A DNA stretch of 15,386 nucleotides, from the NCBI GenBank assembly GCA_964511185.1, contig CAZEDU010000123.1, forward strand, positions 1 through 15,386. Reading direction: 5' to 3'. The first letter of the stretch is position 1, and each line of letters opens with the position of its first letter. The translations under genes and the position numbers were made by a program. This DNA is from CAZEDU01 sp964511185. GTDB taxonomy: Bacteria > Myxococcota > Myxococcia > Myxococcales > Myxococcaceae. The notes under the pieces were generated by a model. That model did no database searches, had not been told where the DNA came from, and saw nothing but the letters and a program-made list of their open reading frames with translations. Below, piece after piece: positions 5,213 through 12,465 of this stretch.

Positions 5213-7338
5213 CAGCGCGTCTCCCGGTCTTCCGCCGGCAACGTCCGGTACGTCTGGTCGACGTGGTCGATCAGCTCGAACAGCGCGTCGCCGTACGGCA
5301 CCTCGTCGCCCGACACGTATCCCTGGCGGTTGACGAAGAAGGTGCCCGAGTTGCACTCGCGCACCCAGTCGAGCTGGTTGATGTAGAGGTTGCCCGCGTC
5401 GTCGCTCTCGCGGCAGTCGCGCGCGCCGCTGGCCGGGTGGTTGAAGCAGCAGCCTCCGCTGGGGAACACGATGATCATCGGCCGCAGCTTCACCGACGTG
5501 TCGGTCATGTACGTGTCCGGGATGAGGCCGATCTGCAGGAAGGTCGCGACCGCGGTGCCGTAGCCCGGCATCATGTAAAGCACCGGGTAGCGCGTCTCGG
5601 CGTTCTCCGGCAGGTCGTAGCCGGGCGGCAGCTGAATGCCGTACTCGCGCTTGCCCCTGAGCAGCGCCGAGTCGTACCAGGTCACCTTCTGGCGCTCGCG
5701 CAGCGACGAGCCCACCGCCGGGGTCTTCGGCTTCTCGAGCGAAGGCCAGCGCGCGGCCGACCAGTTGAACAACGTGTCGAACCGGTCGAGCGCCTGCCGC
5801 ACGGTGCCGACGTGGTCGCCCTCGCCGTCGATGCGGTCCTGGTCGGTCGGCTGGGCCTTGCCGTAGAGCACGAAGAGATCGTTCGGCACCTCGCCCCACT
5901 TGTTGTTCCACGGGTTGTACCCGTTCTTGCGCGGGTCGAGCATGCCGGGGATCTCCGCGTAGTCGCGGTACTCGCCGACCGGCGTCGAGCGCATGCTCTT
6001 GAGCAGACCGAACAACAGCTTCGAGGCGAGGCCGAAGTTGAACGGGTCGCGGAAGCCGCCATCCACCAGGAGCGAGAACCGCTCGCGCTGCGCGTCGGTC
6101 ATCTGCTTCAGCGACGTGCGCGGGTCATGCTCCAACAGCCGCTTGCGCCCGCTGGTGACGTCGTAGGCGCCGTTCCCCTCGCCCACGTCGCCGGTGCCTG
6201 GGACGCCGTCGAGGCCGTCGTCGCGGAACGGCTCGCCCGGCTGCCACACCCAGTCGTTCTCCGTGCCGAGCGGGTTGGCGAAGGGCTCGAAGTTGTCGCC
6301 GTTCGGGTCGCCGGTGGCGCCGCTCGCGGAGCAGCCGCCGTTGCCGTCCTCTTGCGCGTCGGGGCACCCGTCGGCGCCGACGTCGTCGAAGCGCTCGTAC
6401 CCGTTCGAGAAGATCGGCTCTCCATAGTCGCGCCGTCCGTTGCCGTTGATGTCGATCGCGAGCACGACCGCCAGCGGCTTGGTCGGCGCGCGGCACGGGT
6501 CGACCTTGCCGGCGTGCTGCAGCATGAACAGCGGCTGGCCTTCGTTGGTGGCGATGTCGGCGCCGCCCTTGCCTTGGCACTGCGCCTCGGCGAACGCGCG
6601 CTCGGCGGTGGGGGGCAGCGGGTTCTTCAGGTTGTTGGGGTCGGCGCAGAAGTCGACCCGCTCGAGCGTGGAGCGGCAGTAGTACAGCTTGGGCTGCCCG
6701 TCGCAGAAGGTGATCGCGTCGTAGCTCCCGGTCGGGTTGTACTCGGCGTTGTAGAGGCCCTTCACGCGCACGGGGTTGGTGCAGAAGTCGAGCGGCGGTT
6801 GCCGCAGCCGATGCGGGTCGACCCCCGGCGGCGCGAACGGCGAGGCCGGGTTCTCGTACATCAAATTTCCGTACGCCAGCGCGAGGTCGGTGAACAGGTT
6901 GCTGTAGCGGTCGCGATCGAAGTTCCCGTTCGTGGTGAAGACCCAGTTGTTGAAGTCTTGCGAGTGCTCGTTGGTGGTGGTCGGCGGCCGCTTCGCGCAG
7001 GAGGCGATGACGGCGGGATCGTTCAGCTTGGCCGGATCCTCCGCGGCGATCGCCTGCAGCGCGCTCAGCTCGCAGAAGCCGCCGGTGTGGAACTTGTCGA
7101 TGGTGCGCAGGAGCAGCGCGTAGTCGAGCGGGCCGCCCAAGGCGCCAATCGCGTCGAACTTCTCGGAGTGGCGGAGCCCTTGCGCGGCCGCGCCGGTCGC
7201 GCCCATCGAGGCGCCCGACAGCACGCGGTAGGTCGTGTGGATCTTCTTCGGAGGCTCCGGCTCTTTTCCACACGAGCAAGCGAGCGCGACGAGGGTCAAG
7301 GAAACAATGCGCGCGGACAGTTGGTTCAAGGCGCTCAC
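5212..7338 (-). CDS. Secreted esterase-like lipoprotein with apparently permuted alpha/beta-hydrolase halves and a calcium-binding insert
   Basis: The 708-residue protein has a GTG start with AAGGA 6 nt upstream. Residues 1-20 are a signal peptide followed by C21-S-C23, probably a lipoprotein although the lipobox (ALAC) is imperfect. Just beyond it, residues 37-73 carry YRVLSGASMGATG with nucleophile-elbow serine S44, then LRHSEKFDAIGALGGPLDY, as in esterase-D-type hydrolases. Residues about 75-290 are Cys-rich and unrecognised. Residues 296-307 form an EF-hand-like loop (D296, N298, N300, D304, E307), followed by a D/N/G-rich stretch. The C-terminus (552-708) resembles the start of an esterase domain: GIQLPPGYD, RYPVLYMMPGYG (583-594), MIIVFPSGG and ELIDHVDQTYRT (688-699), ending DRETR. 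In ordinary family members that end is followed directly by the GxSxG block. H509 is only a candidate catalytic His. Substrate unknown. Confidence 0.8.
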   Translation of the reverse strand: MSALNQLSARIVSLTLVALACSCGKEPEPPKKIHTTYRVLSGASMGATGAAAQGLRHSEKFDAIGALGGPLDYALLLRTIDKFHTGGFCELSALQAIAAEDPAKLNDPAVIASCAKRPPTTTNEHSQDFNNWVFTTNGNFDRDRYSNLFTDLALAYGNLMYENPASPFAPPGVDPHRLRQPPLDFCTNPVRVKGLYNAEYNPTGSYDAITFCDGQPKLYYCRSTLERVDFCADPNNLKNPLPPTAERAFAEAQCQGKGGADIATNEGQPLFMLQHAGKVDPCRAPTKPLAVVLAIDINGNGRRDYGEPIFSNGYERFDDVGADGCPDAQEDGNGGCSASGATGDPNGDNFEPFANPLGTENDWVWQPGEPFRDDGLDGVPGTGDVGEGNGAYDVTSGRKRLLEHDPRTSLKQMTDAQRERFSLLVDGGFRDPFNFGLASKLLFGLLKSMRSTPVGEYRDYAEIPGMLDPRKNGYNPWNNKWGEVPNDLFVLYGKAQPTDQDRIDGEGDHVGTVRQALDRFDTLFNWSAARWPSLEKPKTPAVGSSLRERQKVTWYDSALLRGKREYGIQLPPGYDLPENAETRYPVLYMMPGYGTAVATFLQIGLIPDTYMTDTSVKLRPMIIVFPSGGCCFNHPASGARDCRESDDAGNLYINQLDWVRECNSGTFFVNRQGYVSGDEVPYGDALFELIDHVDQTYRTLPAEDRETR

Positions 7339-7386
7339 AGCAGGTCCTTCCAGTGGCGCACCCGGGGGCCGGTGCGAAGGCGGCGC

Positions 7387-7392
7387 ATTGTA
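7387..7392 (-). promoter_or_regulatory. Possible -10 element for the lipoprotein gene
   Basis: The minus strand reads TACAAT, a 5/6 match to the -10 consensus, 48 nt upstream of the GTG start. No convincing -35 is found at 16-18 nt. The divergent interval 7339-7532 (194 bp) must hold promoters for both the lipoprotein and the first DUF3108 gene; nothing else in it is recognisable. Confidence 0.3.
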
Positions 7393-7532
7393 GGTGAAAG
7401 TGAGCCCTGACGTCTCGCCCGCCGGGGCTGAATCGCGAATCCACCGAGGGCGTCGTCGAACCTAGCGGCCGCCTCGACGCCTGCCTAAATTCGGACGGAG
7501 CGAGCGCCGGACCAAAGGCGCAGGAGCATTGG

Positions 7533-8321
7533 ATGTCCAGACTCGCAGTGATGGCGTTGACGGTCACCCTGGGCACCCCGAGTGCCGCGCTCGCGCAAGA
7601 CGCCGTGTCGGCGTTCGGGCCGGGCGAGCAAGCCACCTACCGGGTGCACGTCCTGGGCGTGAAGGCGGGGTCCGCGCAGCTCACCGTCGGCGCCCAGACC
7701 CGGCAGTGGGGACAAGACGTCTGGCCCATCGTGATGCTCGCCAAGACCGAGTCGCTCGCCGCCGTTTACCCCATCAAAGACAAGTTCGTGACGTATTGGG
7801 ACCACGACCGCCAGCTCTCCATCGGCAGCGACCTGTTCGCCGACGAGGGGCGCAAGCGGCGGCGCCAGCGCATCAAGCTGGACCTCGCCAACGGGCGCGC
7901 GCAGGTCTTCAAGCAGAAGGAAGGGCAGGAGGAGGTCGAGGAGACGCGCGAGGTCGACCCTTCGGCGATGGACATCGCGGCCGTCACCTACGCCATACGC
8001 AACAAGCCGTTCGAGGTGGGCGGCGAGCACCGGCTGCCGGTCTTCACCGGCACCCGCACCTTCATCCTCAAGGCGACGGTGGAAGGCGTCGAGCAGCTCG
8101 ACACGCCGCTCGGCAAACGCGAGGTCTACAAGGTCCGGGTCGCCACCGAGTTCAGCGGGAAGCTGCAGGCCAAGCGGGACCTGTTCGCCTACTTCACGAC
8201 GGATCAGCAGCGCATCCCCGTGCGCCTCGAGGCCGAGTTCATTCTGGGCAACGTCGTGGCCGAGCTGGTGGACTACCAGCCCGGCCGTACGCTCGCCATG
8301 ACCACGGCCAGCGGCACTTAA
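7533..8321 (+). CDS. Secreted DUF3108 protein (first copy)
   Basis: The 262-residue product has a signal peptide, MSRLAVMALTVTLGTPSAALA, with likely cleavage before QDAV. The mature part has the DUF3108 pattern: FGPGEQATYRVHVLGVKAG near the start, a central DIAAVTYAIRNKP, then LDTPLGKREVYKVRV and a C-terminal TTDQQRIPVRLEAEF strand. DUF3108 proteins are beta-rich periplasmic or outer-membrane-associated proteins without an assigned activity. AGGAG at 7522-7526 lies 6 nt before the ATG, fixing the start. It is the first gene of a three-gene plus-strand group and resembles the third gene (10013-10846) motif by motif. It diverges from the lipoprotein gene. Confidence 0.85.
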   Translation: MSRLAVMALTVTLGTPSAALAQDAVSAFGPGEQATYRVHVLGVKAGSAQLTVGAQTRQWGQDVWPIVMLAKTESLAAVYPIKDKFVTYWDHDRQLSIGSDLFADEGRKRRRQRIKLDLANGRAQVFKQKEGQEEVEETREVDPSAMDIAAVTYAIRNKPFEVGGEHRLPVFTGTRTFILKATVEGVEQLDTPLGKREVYKVRVATEFSGKLQAKRDLFAYFTTDQQRIPVRLEAEFILGNVVAELVDYQPGRTLAMTTASGT

Positions 8322-8343
8322 CAGCCGCCCTATCTTCCCCGGC

Positions 8344-9954
8344 ATGATCGGAACCCCCGCCCTCCTCGGGCTCGTGGTGGCGTCTGCCGGCTTCGTCTCC
8401 CCTTTCGACAAGGTGCGCCCGGGCGCGCCCCCGCCCTCACCCGCCGCGAAGGCGCAGCTGTCGCTCGCGGCCGGCGAATGCGAAGGCACGCAGGTCTGGG
8501 TGCCGCCGCCCGCGCAGGATGTCCAAGTCCAGACCGAAGCCTGGAAAGGGCCTCTCTCGGTGCGGCTGTACCGGGTCGCCTACGTGCCGGTGAAGATCCC
8601 CTCGAACAGCGAGGGGGCCCCCGGGCTGTGGCCCGATCCGCTGGTGCCCGTGCCCCTCGACGGCCGGGCCCGCGCCTCGTCGACCGAGCGCGAGCCGCTC
8701 GTCCTCTACCTCGAGCTGTGCGCGGCGCCGGACGCGCCTTCCCTGACACGCCGAGGCGCGCTGCAGTTGACGCACGGTGAAAAAACCCAGTCGTTGCCGT
8801 TCGAGGTGCAGGTGCAGCCGTTTCGGATTCCCGCCACCTCGTCGCTCCCGAACAGCTTCGGGCTGTCCGTCTACAGCATCGCCCAGGGACACAAGCTCGA
8901 CCCGGCGTCGAGCCAGGCGCGCGCGCTGCTCCGGGATTACGCGCGGGCGCTGCTCGAGCACCGGCTGTCGGCCTACGGCATGGGCATGGATCCGATTCCA
9001 AGCCGCGGCGGGCGCCTCGACTTCTCGGCCTACGACGAGGAGATGTCGCCCTTCCTGGACGGCACCGCCCTGCCCAGCGGCGCGCGCTTCAGCTCGACCG
9101 ACGTCCGCGACCTGCCGAAGAAGGCCTCGTCCGAGGAGCGCGAGCGCTACTACCGGGCCTTCCGCGAGCACTTCGACCGCAAGGGGTGGAAGGCGACCTT
9201 GTTCTTCTACGCGAAGGACGAGCCCACCCCTGAAGACGTGCCCTGGGTGCTCGAGCAGTCGCGCCTGGTGCGCCGCGCCCGCGCCGCGAGCGTGCTCGTG
9301 ACCGCGCCCTTCGACGACACGCTCGGCCCCGCCGCCGACATCCTCACCCCGACGCTCAACTGCTTCTTCCCGCGACCTGGCGAGCCGACCTGCAAGAACG
9401 TGCTCGAGATCGCCGCGCTGCGGAAGGCGCTCGGCAGCGACAAGCGAGTCTGGTGGTACCAGAGCTGCAACTCGCACGGGTGCAAGCACGGGCCCTTCAC
9501 CGACCCGCGCATCGAGAGCGTCTACCGCGGCTGGGCCTCGTACATGGTGGACCACCCCGTGACGCTCAACCGCGCGATGGGCGCGCTCGCGTACCTCACC
9601 GGCGTCGACGGCGAGCTCTACTTCGACACCGTCTACGCGTACCACCAGGGCGATCCGTGGAAGGACGTGTTCGCCTTCGGCGGCAACGGCGACGGCACGC
9701 TGTTCTACCCGGGGCGGCCCGAGGCGCATGGGACGCATCAGCCGATCCCGTCGCTTCGGCTCAAGGCGATTCGCGACGGCCTCGAAGACTACGAGTACCT
9801 GAAGCTCCACGAGGCGCGGTACGGGCGCGACGCGACCGTCGCGCTCGCTCGGCAGCTCGCCTCGAGCGGCTACGAAATCACCCGGGACGTCAAGGCTTGG
9901 GAGGCTGTGCGGGCCCGGCTTACACGCCAGCTTCGACAGCCGAAGGTCCGCTGA
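8344..9954 (+). CDS. Secreted DUF4091 / GH123-like putative glycosidase
   Basis: The 536-residue protein has a hydrophobic signal-like N-terminus (residues 1-19). An N-terminal beta region (about 30-170) includes the LAAGECEGTQVWV segment typical of this family. A TIM-barrel-like catalytic region follows, with ATLFFYAKDEPTPED, in which D292-E293 match the adjacent Asp-Glu pair of glycoside hydrolase family 123. Later blocks are RVWWYQSCNSHG, GVDGELYFDT and the DUF4091 signature AIRDGLEDYEYLKL (475-488). GH123 enzymes release N-acetylgalactosamine by substrate-assisted catalysis; that activity is inferred by relation only. The first DUF3108 gene ends 22 bp upstream. No Shine-Dalgarno precedes the ATG; a TATCTT lies at 8331-8336. 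The second DUF3108 gene follows after 58 bp. Confidence 0.85.
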   Translation: MIGTPALLGLVVASAGFVSPFDKVRPGAPPPSPAAKAQLSLAAGECEGTQVWVPPPAQDVQVQTEAWKGPLSVRLYRVAYVPVKIPSNSEGAPGLWPDPLVPVPLDGRARASSTEREPLVLYLELCAAPDAPSLTRRGALQLTHGEKTQSLPFEVQVQPFRIPATSSLPNSFGLSVYSIAQGHKLDPASSQARALLRDYARALLEHRLSAYGMGMDPIPSRGGRLDFSAYDEEMSPFLDGTALPSGARFSSTDVRDLPKKASSEERERYYRAFREHFDRKGWKATLFFYAKDEPTPEDVPWVLEQSRLVRRARAASVLVTAPFDDTLGPAADILTPTLNCFFPRPGEPTCKNVLEIAALRKALGSDKRVWWYQSCNSHGCKHGPFTDPRIESVYRGWASYMVDHPVTLNRAMGALAYLTGVDGELYFDTVYAYHQGDPWKDVFAFGGNGDGTLFYPGRPEAHGTHQPIPSLRLKAIRDGLEDYEYLKLHEARYGRDATVALARQLASSGYEITRDVKAWEAVRARLTRQLRQPKVR

Positions 9955-10012
9955 CGAATATGGGCTGGCACCGGACGTTCGAACCCCTGTTCCCCATTAA
10001 AGTTGGACACCC

Positions 10013-10846
10013 ATGACGCCCTTCGTCCTCGTCTCCGCGGTCCTCCTCTCGGCCGCCCCCGCATCGAACCCGCCGCCGAAGCCGCCGCCCTCCAACGCCG
10101 AGTGCGTGCAGCTGCCGATGCCGAAGGCGCCGTTCGCCTTCTCGCCGGGTGAAGAGCTCGAGTACGACCTCGACGCGCTCGGCGCGCAGGCGGGGAAGAT
10201 GAAGATGCGCGTGCTCCCGCAGCGCGACGGGATGCTGCCGATCGAAGTGCACGCGCAGACGAACACGTTCTTCTCCAAGGTCCGGCGGGTCAACGGCAAG
10301 GCGATGAGCTACCTGCTGCCGAAGACGCTGCGGCCCACCCGCTACGTGGAGGATTCTCTCGAGAACGAGACGCGCCGCACCGCCGACGTCTCGTTCCGGT
10401 CGAAGGAGCGGGTCGCGAAGATCGCGTACACGGTCAACGGCTCGAAAGGGAACCTGCAGTTCCCCTACGGCAACGACGGGCTCGACTTGGCCGGGGCGGT
10501 GTACCTGATGCGCCAGCTCCCGCTGCGCCAGGACATGCCGATGTGCTTCGACGTGTACGGCATTCGCCGCATCTGGCGCGTCTCGGGCAAGGTGGTGGCG
10601 CGCGAGCACGTGTCGCTGCCGCTCGGCGAGTTCAACACCTGGCACTTGGCCGGCGAGGCGGTGCGCATGGACAATCACCAGATGCGCCGCGAGATCCACG
10701 TGTGGATCACCGACGACGAGCGGCGCCTGCCGGTGGTCGCCCTCGGCGCGATCGACCTGGGCGCCGTGCGCGCCACGCTCACCTCGGTCAACCGCCCGCG
10801 CGACGCGAAGATGCGCGCCCAGAGCAAGGCCGACCTGAAGTGGTGA
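10013..10846 (+). CDS. Secreted DUF3108 protein (second copy)
   Basis: The 277-residue product has a short signal peptide (MTPFVLVSAVLLSAAPA), then a proline-rich linker PPPKPPP and a DUF3108 domain. Conserved points shared with the gene at 7533 are FSPGEELEYDLDALGAQAG against FGPGEQATYRVHVLGVKAG, LDLAGAVYLMRQLPL against DIAAVTYAIRNKP, SLPLGEFNTWHLAG against DTPLGKREVYKVRV, and ITDDERRLPVV against TTDQQRIPVR. The two are therefore diverged paralogues flanking the DUF4091 gene. The activity of the family is unknown. Only a GGA about 5 nt ahead of the ATG suggests a ribosome site. The TGA at 10844-10846 directly abuts the TGA of the convergent gene at 10847. Confidence 0.85.
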   Translation: MTPFVLVSAVLLSAAPASNPPPKPPPSNAECVQLPMPKAPFAFSPGEELEYDLDALGAQAGKMKMRVLPQRDGMLPIEVHAQTNTFFSKVRRVNGKAMSYLLPKTLRPTRYVEDSLENETRRTADVSFRSKERVAKIAYTVNGSKGNLQFPYGNDGLDLAGAVYLMRQLPLRQDMPMCFDVYGIRRIWRVSGKVVAREHVSLPLGEFNTWHLAGEAVRMDNHQMRREIHVWITDDERRLPVVALGAIDLGAVRATLTSVNRPRDAKMRAQSKADLKW

Positions 10847-11191
10847 TCAGCGGTTCTTGAGCTGGCCGGCCGCCTGGCTGAGCCGCCGGCGCAGCTGCGC
10901 GACCACCACCGCCAGGGACTCGATTCGCCGGAGCACGCGGAAGTCGTCGCTCGCCTCGATGAGCATCTGCGGGGTGAGCGCCTCCGAGCGCAGCACCTCG
11001 AGCACGTCATGGAAGTGGGCCTCGATGTCGGCGACGGCGTCGAGCCCTTCGCGCAGGTCGTCCTCGAGGAAGTCCGCGAGGACGGCGGAGTCGTTGCGGG
11101 GTGGAAGCACGGCCTCCACGCGCGAGGCGGCCTCGGCCACGGCGTCCACGGCCTGCGACAAAGAGCGTTCGATCGAAACGGCGGATGACAT
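10847..11191 (-). CDS. Small all-helical hypothetical protein
   Basis: The 114-residue protein starts MSSAVSIERSLSQAVDAV. It is rich in Ala, Leu, Glu, Asp and Arg without Cys, Trp or glycine-rich loops, and has heptad-like spacing of hydrophobics (for example AVVVAQLRRRLSQAAGQL at the end). It should be a cytoplasmic helical bundle or coiled coil. I recognise no family and assign no function. The ATG at 11191 is preferred; an in-frame TTG at 11200 would add three residues, and neither has a good Shine-Dalgarno. Codon use fits the neighbours. The stop touches the stop of the convergent DUF3108 gene. Confidence 0.65.
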   Translation of the reverse strand: MSSAVSIERSLSQAVDAVAEAASRVEAVLPPRNDSAVLADFLEDDLREGLDAVADIEAHFHDVLEVLRSEALTPQMLIEASDDFRVLRRIESLAVVVAQLRRRLSQAAGQLKNR

Positions 11192-11237
11192 GTTGCGCAA
11201 GCTACAGCCCGGGATCGCCCCGTCCAGTTTCCGGCCA

Positions 11238-12389
11238 TCACGGGGAAGGGGGCGTGGCCGGCAGCAACGGCGGCGGCGGAAGCGGCGTCGCGGGCGCGGC
11301 GTTTGCCGGCGCCGGCGTCGAGGGCAACGGCACGGCCGGCGCCGCGTTGGCGGGCTCGGACGTCGGGGGCAACGGCGCCGCGGGCGCGGCGTTCGCGGGC
11401 TCCGGCGTCGGGGGCAACGGCACGGCCGGCGCGGCGTTGGCGGGCTCGGGCGTCGGGGGCAGCGGCGCCGCGGGCGCGGCGTTCGCCGGAGGTGGCGAAG
11501 TCGGCGAGGTCGGGCTCAACTCGGGCGGGCTGAGCTGATCGGGCGTGGGCACGAGCGCGCCCGGCGTCCCCACCGCAGGGACCCGCGGCGGCGCGCCCAT
11601 CGCGCCGGAGCCGCCGTACGCCGCCCCGGGCGCGACAGGGAGGGCCGCGGGCCCGGGGGGCGAGACGCCTTCGTCGGGGCTGCGCGGCGTCACGGTCGGG
11701 ATGTAGCTCACCGTCGGCAGGTCCGTTCCGTTCACCACGATTCGGACCTCGTCGAAGCGAAACTGAATGAACCCGCTCGCCACCTCGCTCCTCGGCAGGT
11801 TCATCGCCAGCACCTCAATCTCTCCGTCTCCTTCGCGCGCCTCGTTGAGGAGCCGGTGCGAGCCCTCGTCGGCGTGCGTGCCGTGGCTGAGCGCGGCGCC
11901 GAAGATCAGGGCCTCTTCTGTCAGCACGCGCCCGTCCTTCGTCACCCGGCCGATGCCCCACACCGCGATCGCCGCCCGCGACGGCGTGGTGGTGGGCGAG
12001 CCCAAGCCGGTGGCCCCGTGAATCGGCACGTCGAGCAGCACGCCGCCGCCGATCGGCTGCCAAGGGGCCCCGCTCCGGGCGGGCCAGCCCACTTGGGTCA
12101 GCTCGACCAGGTAGCTGCTGCCCTCGACGAAGAAGCGGGCGCGCAGGTCCGCCTCGTCGCCAACGCGCGCGTCAGGCTGTTGGACCTTGTCCGTGACCTC
12201 GAGCCGCGCGGCCCCGTCGCCCATCACGTAGGTGTCGGCGAACGGCGTCGGACCTTTGACGAAGAAACCGGTGATGCCGAGCTGATACGCGGTGGCCGAG
12301 ATCGGCTTGGGAGGCGGCGGCGGAGCGGCAGGCGGTTGAGCCCGCGCGAGCGTTGCCGCCAGGAGAACCCACCAAGCACCCCGCCCCAT
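11238..12389 (-). CDS. Secreted protein with a C-terminal Pro/Ala tandem-repeat tail
   Basis: The 383-residue protein starts MGRGAWWVLLAATLARAQ, a signal peptide with likely cleavage after ARA. Residues about 20-35 are a short Pro-rich linker. A compact region of about 200 residues follows (LGITGFFVKGPTPFADTYVMGDG through FRFDEVRIVVNG); I do not recognise it as a named domain. From about residue 240 the chain is low-complexity Pro/Ala/Ser/Thr and ends in five tandem 15-residue units of the type PANAAPAAPLPPTPE. Such a tail is probably extended and could span the periplasm or cell wall, which is inference. GGGGG lies 6 nt before the ATG at 12389; an adjacent GTG at 12392 is possible. It is downstream of the DUF507 gene on the same strand. 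Confidence 0.72.
   Translation of the reverse strand: MGRGAWWVLLAATLARAQPPAAPPPPPKPISATAYQLGITGFFVKGPTPFADTYVMGDGAARLEVTDKVQQPDARVGDEADLRARFFVEGSSYLVELTQVGWPARSGAPWQPIGGGVLLDVPIHGATGLGSPTTTPSRAAIAVWGIGRVTKDGRVLTEEALIFGAALSHGTHADEGSHRLLNEAREGDGEIEVLAMNLPRSEVASGFIQFRFDEVRIVVNGTDLPTVSYIPTVTPRSPDEGVSPPGPAALPVAPGAAYGGSGAMGAPPRVPAVGTPGALVPTPDQLSPPELSPTSPTSPPPANAAPAAPLPPTPEPANAAPAVPLPPTPEPANAAPAAPLPPTSEPANAAPAVPLPSTPAPANAAPATPLPPPPLLPATPPSP
11265..11489 (-). repeat. 45-bp coding tandem repeat, five units
   Basis: The Asn codons of the repeat (read as gtt on the plus strand) fall at 11481, 11436, 11391, 11346 and 11301, exactly 45 bp apart. The encoded units are PANAAPAAPLPPTPE, PANAAPAVPLPPTPE, PANAAPAAPLPPTSE, PANAAPAVPLPSTPA and PANAAPATPLPPPPL. 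The variable residue alternates A, V, A, V, then T, so units 1-2 and 3-4 look like copies of a 90-bp pair. Confidence 0.92.
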
Positions 12390-12465
12390 CACACACCCCC
12401 GGTCCGGGGTGAAAGCTGGGCAGGTGCTGGCCGCTAGACAACCGCCGGCGGCGAAAAAGGAGGAC

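Noticed and set aside
5263..7410. A 715-codon plus-strand open frame opposite the lipoprotein gene
   Set aside because: Its translation is Arg/Val/Ala-rich with no domain. It is the expected antisense shadow of a GC-rich gene. The minus-strand frame has the signal peptide, esterase motifs and ribosome site.
9964..9984. Possible sigma-54 promoter (TGGCAC) upstream of the second DUF3108 gene
   Set aside because: The -24 half is perfect, but the invariant GC of the -12 element is absent at the required distance (TC instead).
11101..11538. A glycine-rich plus-strand ORF with GGNGTAGAALAGSG-type repeats, resembling PE_PGRS or silk-like proteins
   Set aside because: It is the complement of the Pro/Ala repeat array. 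The minus-strand gene has a signal peptide, start context and a non-repetitive domain.
12397..12409. CCCCGG-T-CCGGGG inverted repeat upstream of the Pro-rich gene, as an operator
   Set aside because: A 6-bp GC-only palindrome is expected by chance in DNA of this composition, and it has no second copy.
12440..12462. GC-rich perfect palindrome near the DUF507 stop, considered as a terminator
   Set aside because: On the minus strand the T-run comes before the hairpin, and on the plus strand it is followed by A residues, so it cannot be an intrinsic terminator for either direction.
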